This document shows positions 59,026-64,000 of a stretch of DNA of 64,000 nt, piece by piece. Positions within the stretch are counted from its first letter, which is position 1, and each line of letters begins with the position of its first letter. Under the pieces are notes generated by a model, which searched no databases, was not told the DNA's origin, and saw nothing but the letters and a program-made list of their open reading frames with translations. The DNA is taken from NCBI RefSeq assembly GCF_007992195.1, contig NZ_BJZU01000004.1, positions 1 to 64,000 of the forward strand. Reading direction: 5' to 3'. Source of the DNA: Methylobacterium oxalidis. GTDB taxonomy: Bacteria; Pseudomonadota; Alphaproteobacteria; Rhizobiales; Beijerinckiaceae. The translations under genes and the position numbers were made by a program.

Positions 59026-59588
59026 GGTTGGGATCCGGCGAGGACGGAACGGAACCGGCTCCGCGCTTCGACCGGAGGTTCCTCGTCGTAGATCGAGACG
59101 TAGAGCTGTTCGAGCTGCGCCACGTCGCTGAGGCCGAGATGCCTCGCGAGCGCGCGCGCATCGTCGATGTCCCGCTGGCCGCGATCGAGGTTCTGGAGGG
59201 CCTGCAGCTTCATCGCCAGAAGATAGTGCGGCTTGGCGAGGAAGGTCCGCAATCCGGGCGACCCAGCCGCCGGATACGTCCCGGAGAGTGCGAACAGCGT
59301 GTCCGGCTCATCGAGCGGCGTGAACATGCCGACCGCGTTGTTCAGCCAGTCGCGGCCGAGCCCGATGCGCTCGCCGACACGTTCCACCGACGGCGCGAGC
59401 AGGGCTTCATCGAACCCCTCGCGGACCACGGCATCGACATCCTCCGTCGAGCGCCGCCAAGCGAATTGCAGCATGATGGCGCCGCCGCCGTACACGGCGA
59501 GCTCGACGAAGGCGCCGCGCGCGGCGAGATCGGCTCCCAGAAGCTCGAAAGCTTCCCGCAATCGGTCTGCGTCGAGCGTCCCGCCCAT
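59022..59588 (-). CDS. DUF6036 family nucleotidyltransferase-like protein
   Basis: 188 residues; GGGGAG 8 nt upstream. VELAVYGGGAIMLQFAWRRS then TEDVDAVV gives the G-G-x-A ... T-x-D-x-D motif of Mnt/AbiEii-type nucleotidyltransferases, followed by LRTFLAKPHYLLAMKLQALQ and RDIDDARALARHLGL, the C-terminal part shared by these families. DUF6036 proteins are annotated as nucleotidyltransferases of toxin-antitoxin or defence loci. The gene overlaps the downstream partner by 4 nt, so both are made together. The target (tRNA or protein) cannot be read from the sequence. Confidence 0.78.
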   Translation of the reverse strand: MGGTLDADRLREAFELLGADLAARGAFVELAVYGGGAIMLQFAWRRSTEDVDAVVREGFDEALLAPSVERVGERIGLGRDWLNNAVGMFTPLDEPDTLFALSGTYPAAGSPGLRTFLAKPHYLLAMKLQALQNLDRGQRDIDDARALARHLGLSDVAQLEQLYVSIYDEEPPVEARSRFRSVLAGSQP

Positions 59589-59604
59589 GCGTGGCTCCCC
59601 GTGG

Positions 59605-60660
59605 TCAGACCGCCTTCTTCTCCAGCCGGTGCTCGATCTTGTGCGAGTCGAGGCCGGGCGCCACGAGGGGCGGCTCGGGCGGCGGCGGGGCCGCGGTCTG
59701 GGTTCGGCTCTTGAAAGCTTCGGCGAGCCGCGAGCGCTCGTAGAGGATCACGACGATGACCGAGAGGAGGAAGGGCAGCCAGAAATAGAAGATGCGGAAC
59801 ACCAGCAGGGCCGCGATCACCTGCGGCCGGGCCACCTCCGGCATGGCCAGCACGAAGATCAGCTCGAACACGCCGAGGCCGCCCGGCGCGTGCGAGACGA
59901 GGGCCGCCGAGAAGGAGGCGAGGAACACGGCGAGCACCACGAGGAAGCCCGGGTTACCGGCCTCGGGCAGCGCGAAGTAGATGATGCCGGCCGCGCCCAG
60001 AAGCTCCAGCGGCGCCGCGACGAGCTGACGGCCCATGATGTTCGGGCGCGGATACTCGAGCTTGAACGAGCGGATGTGGAGGGGCTTCAGGTGCAGGAGC
60101 GAGCCGACCACGTAGAGGCCGACGGCGCCGAGCAGGGCCAGCCCGAGCAGGAAGGCGGTGGTCGGGTTCGTGAGCACGCTCGGCAGGTGCCCTTCGAGCC
60201 GTGCCAGAAGATCGGGCTTCAGGGTCAGGACGGCGCCGCCGAGGAGCAGCGTGCCGAGGCCGAAGGTGAAGGAGCAGAGCGCCACGAGCACGGCCACCTG
60301 CGCGGCCGACAGCCCCTTGGCCGTATAGGCCCGGTAGCGGACCACGGCGCCCGAGAAGACCGAGGCGCCGATGTTGTGCGAGAGCGCGTAGGTCGTGAAC
60401 GAGCAGACCGAGACGAAGAACCACGAGATGTGGCGCACGCCGAGGTGCAGCAGCGCGATGCGGTCATACCAGGCGAGCGCGGCGTAGGCGACGAGGGTGG
60501 AGACGGCCGCGAGCAGGATCCGGTGCGCGGGGATCGCCCTGAGGCTCTCCTCGACATCCGCGAGGGAGAGGCCCTGAAGTTCGCGATAGAGAAGGTATCC
60601 GGAGACGACGAGGGCGGCGATGCCGATGATCGGCCAGATGAATTCGCTGATCTTCTTCAT
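59605..60660 (-). CDS. Integral membrane protein, lysylphosphatidylglycerol synthase-TM/UPF0104 family
   Basis: 351 residues from ATG 60660; a longer frame upstream is open but lacks a ribosome site. MKKISEFIWPIIGIAALVVS starts the first helix, and about eight hydrophobic helices follow, with the conserved motifs YRAYTAKGLSAAQVAVLVAL and ALVSHAPGGLGVFELIFVLA, the second being the P-G-G-x-G-x-x-E signature of UPF0104/MprF-type flippase domains. The soluble lysyl-transfer domain is absent. Probably a lipid flippase. The last 35 residues are Pro-rich and cytoplasmic. Confidence 0.82.
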   Translation of the reverse strand: MKKISEFIWPIIGIAALVVSGYLLYRELQGLSLADVEESLRAIPAHRILLAAVSTLVAYAALAWYDRIALLHLGVRHISWFFVSVCSFTTYALSHNIGASVFSGAVVRYRAYTAKGLSAAQVAVLVALCSFTFGLGTLLLGGAVLTLKPDLLARLEGHLPSVLTNPTTAFLLGLALLGAVGLYVVGSLLHLKPLHIRSFKLEYPRPNIMGRQLVAAPLELLGAAGIIYFALPEAGNPGFLVVLAVFLASFSAALVSHAPGGLGVFELIFVLAMPEVARPQVIAALLVFRIFYFWLPFLLSVIVVILYERSRLAEAFKSRTQTAAPPPPEPPLVAPGLDSHKIEHRLEKKAV

Positions 60661-60794
60661 GGAGCCCGGACACACCCTCGCGAGGACGGCTCCTGATGCG
60701 CCAGGAACGCGCGCATCGCAAGCGGGCCGCCACGGCCTGAGCGGCCGTGATGTCACCGGATCATGACGGTTTCGTGCCGGACGAGCCCCTCGTC

Positions 60795-60850
60795 TAGGCT
60801 CGGGCGCGGGCGCGCGAGAGAGAGTAGGCTCAGGCGCGGGCGCGCGAGAG
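60795..60850. repeat. Tandem 26-bp duplication at the 3' end of fliJ
   Basis: 60795-60820 and 60825-60850 match at 25 of 26 positions. The second copy contains the fliJ stop codon (60830-60832) and its last codons; the mismatch is the base that makes TGA into TCG-type sequence in the first copy. A slippage-type duplication in a GC-rich run. Confidence 0.7.
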
Positions 60851-61237
60851 CCCGATGCCGTCCATGGCCGCCTGGTCGCGCAGAGCCTCGGCGGCGCGCT
60901 CGGCGCTGCGCTCGCGGTCCTCGAGGATCTCGACCTTCTTCAGGTCCTCGAAGGCCTCGCCGAGCTCGGCCTTCGCCTCGGCGAGTTGGCCCTCGAGGGC
61001 GGCGGCCGACTGGCGCATGTTGTCCCGGCGACCCGCGGCGGCGCGGGCGTAGGTCGGGTAGGCGAAGTGGGCGGGGTCCGAGATGCCGGCTCGGGATTCT
61101 TCCTGGGCGACTTCCCGGTCGAGCTCGGTCGCCATGCGCAGGAAATCGGCCATCATCATCTCGATCTGCGTCACGCGGCGACGCTTCTCGTCGACCTGGA
61201 ACCGACGCAGCCGGATCAGCGTGTCACGCGATTTCAT
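60830..61237 (-). CDS. fliJ: Flagellar export protein FliJ
   Basis: 135 residues from ATG 61237 (MKSRDTLIRLRRF). Predicted as two long antiparallel helices: KRRRVTQIEMMMADFLRMAT and ALEGQLAEAKAELGEAFEDL, typical of FliJ, which is a coiled-coil rotor-like stalk for the FliI ATPase ring. The gene is placed just downstream of fliI on the same strand, and CtrA is encoded divergently upstream, the standard alphaproteobacterial arrangement. Its 3' end lies in a tandem duplication. Sequence identity among FliJ proteins is low, so synteny adds support. Confidence 0.85.
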   Translation of the reverse strand: MKSRDTLIRLRRFQVDEKRRRVTQIEMMMADFLRMATELDREVAQEESRAGISDPAHFAYPTYARAAAGRRDNMRQSAAALEGQLAEAKAELGEAFEDLKKVEILEDRERSAERAAEALRDQAAMDGIGLSRARA

Positions 61238-61294
61238 GGGGACGCTCACTCCACGCAACGCTCATGCTCCGCCTGAGCGCGCGCGCCGACGGAG

Positions 61295-62653
61295 TCACTC
61301 TGGGCTTCCCACGATCTGTGCGAGCCGTGCGTAACCCTCGCCGATGGAGGTTGCTTCTTCCTTACCCTGCCCCAGAAAAGCCTCAAGATCGGGCATGAGC
61401 GCCACCGCCTCGTCGACCTCCTGCGAGGAGCCGGCCCGGTAGGCGCCCAGCCGGATCAACTCCTCCATGTCGGCGTAGGTGGATAGAACCCGGCGGGCGC
61501 GCCGCACCACCGGCAGGTAGGCCGGGTCGCAAGCCCGCGGCATGGTGCGCGAGACCGAGCGCAGCACGTTGATCGCCGGGTAGCGGCCGCGCTCGGCGAT
61601 GCCGCGCTCCATCACGATGTGGCCGTCGAGGATGCCGCGCACGGCGTCCGCCACCGGCTCGTTGTGGTCGTCGCCCTCGACCAGCACCGTGAAGAGGGCC
61701 GAGATGGTCCCCTCTCCCACTCCCGGCCCGGCCCGTTCGAGGAGGCGGGGCAACTCGCTGAAGACGGTCGGGGTGTAGCCCTTGGCGGTGGGCGGCTCGC
61801 CGGCGGCGAGCCCGATGTCGCGCTGGGCCATGGCGAAGCGGGTGATCGAGTCGATCATGCAGAGCACCTTGGCGCCCTGGTCGCGGAAGTGCTCGGCAAC
61901 GCCGAGCGTCACGTAGGCCGCGTTCCGGCGCATGAGGGCGGGCTCGTCGGAGGTCGCCACCACCACCACCGAGCGGGCGAGGCCCGCCTGCCCGAGATCG
62001 TCCTGCAGGAACTCCTGCACCTCGCGGCCGCGCTCGCCCACGAGGCCGATCACCGCGACGTCGGCCGCGGTGTAGCGGGCGAGCATCGAGAGCAGCACCG
62101 ACTTCCCGACGCCGGAGCCCGCAAAGATGCCCATGCGCTGGCCGGCACACATGGTGAGGAAGGTGTTGATGCAGCGCACCCCGAGATCGAGGGGCGGGCC
62201 GACGCGGCGGCGGGCGTGGGCGGGCGGCGGGTCGGCCCGCAGCGGGTAGATCGCGGGGCCGGCCGGGAGCGGGCCGAGACCGTCGACCGGCCGGCCGAGC
62301 GCGTCGATCACCCGGCCGAGCCAGGCGGCGGAGGGACGGATCGCGCCCGCGGCCTCGTCGCGGACATAGGCCGGGCAGCCGCGGCGCACGCCCTCCAGGG
62401 TGCCGAACGGCATGGCGAGCGCCCGGTCCCCCTGGAATCCGATGATCTCGCAGGGCACGAGGCCGGCGCGGCCCGCCCCCTCGACGTCGAGGCGCCCACC
62501 GAGTCGCATGGCCGCGACCGGGCCGGCGACCTCGACCAGGAGGCCGCGAATCGCCACGACACGACCGTAAGTTTCAAGAGATTCAACACGTTCAAGCGCT
62601 GCGCGCGCCGAGCCGAGGGGCACCCGCATCGGGCGGTGGAGATCGTCCGCCAT
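61295..62653 (-). CDS. fliI: Flagellum-specific ATPase FliI
   Basis: 452 residues. Walker A GSGVGKS within [18 protein letters not shown], catalytic region [20 protein letters not shown] and Walker B-type [20 protein letters not shown], close to the F1-ATPase beta subunit. FliI energises unfolding and delivery of flagellar export substrates at the base of the motor. N-terminal beta-barrel includes [20 protein letters not shown] sequence. Two genes on this strand, fliI then fliJ, gap 57 nt. Length is normal for the family. Confidence 0.95.
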   Translation of the reverse strand: MADDLHRPMRVPLGSARAALERVESLETYGRVVAIRGLLVEVAGPVAAMRLGGRLDVEGAGRAGLVPCEIIGFQGDRALAMPFGTLEGVRRGCPAYVRDEAAGAIRPSAAWLGRVIDALGRPVDGLGPLPAGPAIYPLRADPPPAHARRRVGPPLDLGVRCINTFLTMCAGQRMGIFAGSGVGKSVLLSMLARYTAADVAVIGLVGERGREVQEFLQDDLGQAGLARSVVVVATSDEPALMRRNAAYVTLGVAEHFRDQGAKVLCMIDSITRFAMAQRDIGLAAGEPPTAKGYTPTVFSELPRLLERAGPGVGEGTISALFTVLVEGDDHNEPVADAVRGILDGHIVMERGIAERGRYPAINVLRSVSRTMPRACDPAYLPVVRRARRVLSTYADMEELIRLGAYRAGSSQEVDEAVALMPDLEAFLGQGKEEATSIGEGYARLAQIVGSPE

Positions 62654-63073
62654 CGGGCCTCTCTCAACGTTTCATTTACCTCCCTCCTTAACACTGGCCC
62701 CATCGCGCTGACAGCGGGTCCAGGCATGCGCCGGACGGATCATTTTCTTGAACCGTTCCGACAAGTGCGGCGGGCGTGGCAGACGAGCCACAGGCCGCCA
62801 GGACTCTTGTCGGAACAGGCACTTGGCGAGGATCGTGTAGGCGGCGCGTGAGGTATCGGACGGTATGAATGAGAACAGACCGTCAACGGCCTCGCGCTCT
62901 CGGAATCGCGACCATTCAACGAGTGCTTGCAAGCTAGAATCAGGGTTTGTTAACGATTAACGCATAGCGTTTCACGTCAATGACGAGGGAGCGTCCGTCC
63001 ACAGGCCGGTGGCGGGCGTTTGGCGGGGACGCGTCCGGACGCTGAGACGGCCGTGCTGGGCTGGGGACCGACG
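62654..63073. other. Divergent intergenic region between fliI and ctrA
   Basis: Both promoters must lie here. Contains two GANTC sites and a TTAACGATTAAC element. Confidence 0.6.
62903..62961 (+). promoter_or_regulatory. Putative ctrA promoter: GANTC sites and CtrA half-sites
   Basis: GAATC at 62903-62907 and 62937-62941 are CcrM methylation sites; 62950-62960 reads TTAACGATTAA with two TTAA half-sites 3 bases apart, followed by C. The Caulobacter ctrA P1 promoter also carries a GANTC site and CtrA boxes for autoregulation. Spacing differs from the standard 7, so only partial agreement. Confidence 0.4.
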
Positions 63074-63775
63074 ATGCGGGTACTTCTGATCGAGGACGAC
63101 AGCGCCACGGCGCAGAGCATCGAACTGATGCTCAAGTCCGAGAACTTCAACACCTACACCACCGACCTCGGTGAGGAGGGCGTCGATCTCGGCAAGCTCT
63201 ACGATTACGACATCATCCTCCTCGACCTGAACCTGCCCGACATGTCGGGCTACGAGGTGCTCCGCTCCCTTCGCGTCGCGAAGGTGAAGACCCCGATCCT
63301 GATTCTGTCCGGCATGGCCGGCATCGAGGACAAGGTGAAGGGCCTCGGCTTCGGCGCCGACGACTACCTGACCAAGCCCTTCCACAAGGACGAGCTCGTC
63401 GCCCGCATCCACGCCATCGTGCGCCGCTCGAAGGGCCACGCCCAGTCGGTGATCACGACGGGCGACCTCATCGTCAACCTCGACCAGAAGACCGTCGAGG
63501 TCTCCGGCTCGCGGGTGCACCTCACCGGCAAGGAGTACCAGATGCTGGAACTCCTCTCGCTCCGGAAGGGCACGACCCTGACGAAGGAGATGTTCCTCAA
63601 CCACCTCTACGGCGGCATGGACGAGCCCGAGCTGAAGATCATCGACGTCTTCATCTGCAAGCTGCGCAAGAAGCTCGCCAACGCCAGCCAGGGCAAGAAC
63701 TACATCGAGACGGTCTGGGGTCGCGGCTACGTGCTGCGCGAGCCCGTCGACGGCGAGGAGCGGATCGCCGTCTGA
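63074..63775 (+). CDS. ctrA: Cell-cycle response regulator CtrA
   Basis: 233 residues from ATG 63074. Receiver domain [20 protein letters not shown] with the phosphoacceptor Asp51 in [16 protein letters not shown] and the conserved Lys in [12 protein letters not shown]; OmpR-type winged helix at the C-terminus ([20 protein letters not shown], then [16 protein letters not shown]). Near-identical segments to Caulobacter CtrA. It binds TTAA-N7-TTAA sites and controls DNA replication initiation, division and flagellar genes; in Methylobacterium and other Hyphomicrobiales it also controls motility. Divergent from fliI and fliJ as expected. Followed by a strong terminator. Confidence 0.97.
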   Translation: MRVLLIEDDSATAQSIELMLKSENFNTYTTDLGEEGVDLGKLYDYDIILLDLNLPDMSGYEVLRSLRVAKVKTPILILSGMAGIEDKVKGLGFGADDYLTKPFHKDELVARIHAIVRRSKGHAQSVITTGDLIVNLDQKTVEVSGSRVHLTGKEYQMLELLSLRKGTTLTKEMFLNHLYGGMDEPELKIIDVFICKLRKKLANASQGKNYIETVWGRGYVLREPVDGEERIAV

Positions 63776-63807
63776 TCCGGCGCGTCGCTCCCCTCCCCTC
63801 GCGAACG

Positions 63808-63830
63808 GCCCCGCCTCGGCGGGGCTTTTT
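63808..63830 (+). terminator. Rho-independent terminator of ctrA
   Basis: 7-bp GC stem (63808-63814 with 63819-63825), CTCG loop, then five Ts (63826-63830); 30 nt after the stop. Confidence 0.85.
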
Positions 63831-63856
63831 CGTTGGCCCTCGCCTGAGCGTCCGAC

Positions 63857-64000
63857 TCAGGGAATCAGGCGGTCGGCCCTGAGCCGGGCGAACAGGTCGG
63901 AGAAGGCCTCGTCGGTCGCCTGGTAGTCGAGGAAGCCGAGGCGGCGGCTCCTGGACATGTCGGTGACGACCTCGATCGGGCGGCCGAGATCCGCGTCCGT
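63857..64000 (-). CDS. C-terminal end of an NAD-dependent epimerase/dehydratase (SDR), cut by window edge
   Basis: Reading the minus strand from 64000 gives 47 codons in frame and TGA at 63857-63859. The sequence DADLGRPIEVVTDMSRSRRL and GFLDYQATDEAFSDLFARLR then ADRLIP is the typical tail of extended SDR epimerases of the WcaG type (G-F-x-x-Y-x-x-T-x-x-A-F-x-x-L-F-x-x-L-R-x-x-R-x-I-P). The catalytic Tyr-Lys part lies beyond the window. Sugar-nucleotide or related substrate cannot be judged. Confidence 0.7.
   Translation of the reverse strand, partial: TDADLGRPIEVVTDMSRSRRLGFLDYQATDEAFSDLFARLRADRLIP

Noticed and set aside
1..64000. Search by eye for tRNA, rRNA, CRISPR arrays and insertion sequences
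   Set aside because: No cloverleaf-like element with CCA-adjacent TTCRA box, no regularly spaced direct repeats, no transposase-like protein or paired terminal inverted repeats were found.

Overview
The window looks like a chromosomal segment of a Methylobacterium/Methylorubrum-type alphaproteobacterium (Hyphomicrobiales). This rests on high GC and GC-rich third codon positions, a divergent formaldehyde-activating-enzyme (Fae) homologue, a CtrA master regulator beside flagellar export genes, MucR, three DUF6894 proteins, SPW-repeat and DUF3618 proteins, and several DUF4214 secreted proteins. The genus is an inference from gene content; nothing could be searched.

Region 1 (1-7.6 kb) is a secretion/cell-surface locus. 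On the minus strand lie a SAM methyltransferase, a GT4 glycosyltransferase and a type I secretion ABC transporter that runs off the left edge. Upstream of them are a large DUF4214 protein and an unrecognised 309-residue protein. Divergent from these are two translationally coupled SapC-family genes. The simplest reading is export and modification of an S-layer-like or DUF4214/RTX surface protein.

Region 2 (7.6-31 kb) is accessory. Long gaps and many small genes surround an intracellular PHB depolymerase, a PAS protein, an alpha/beta hydrolase, an acetoacetate-decarboxylase-like protein, three tandem PilZ-type genes, a NepR-like anti-sigma candidate, a candidate suhB/alpha-r8 (MmgR) small RNA, two gene remnants, another DUF4214/RTX protein, and a MucR homologue without zinc ligands. 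It ends with an envelope-stress operon whose last gene fuses DUF3618 to a catalase-like domain.

Region 3 (31-40 kb) holds the Fae-like protein lacking the catalytic His, a DUF4214 protein, an RTX protein with C-terminal repeats, and small stress-type proteins (YCII, GYD, DUF6894, SPW). One 45-residue ORF sits behind a perfect TTAA-N7-TTAA CtrA-type box.

Region 4 (40-55 kb) contains a three-gene molybdenum hydroxylase operon with a triheme cytochrome c, a GT2/beta-sandwich pair, an orphan ParA, a kexin-type S8 protease with DUF4214 repeats, and a KpsT/KpsE-like export pair without a KpsM permease.

Region 5 (55-64 kb) is core chromosome. It has stress proteins, flhA, a DUF6036 nucleotidyltransferase pair, an MprF-like membrane protein, fliJ, fliI, ctrA and the 3' end of an NAD-dependent epimerase gene. 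No rRNA, tRNA, CRISPR array or intact insertion sequence was recognised.
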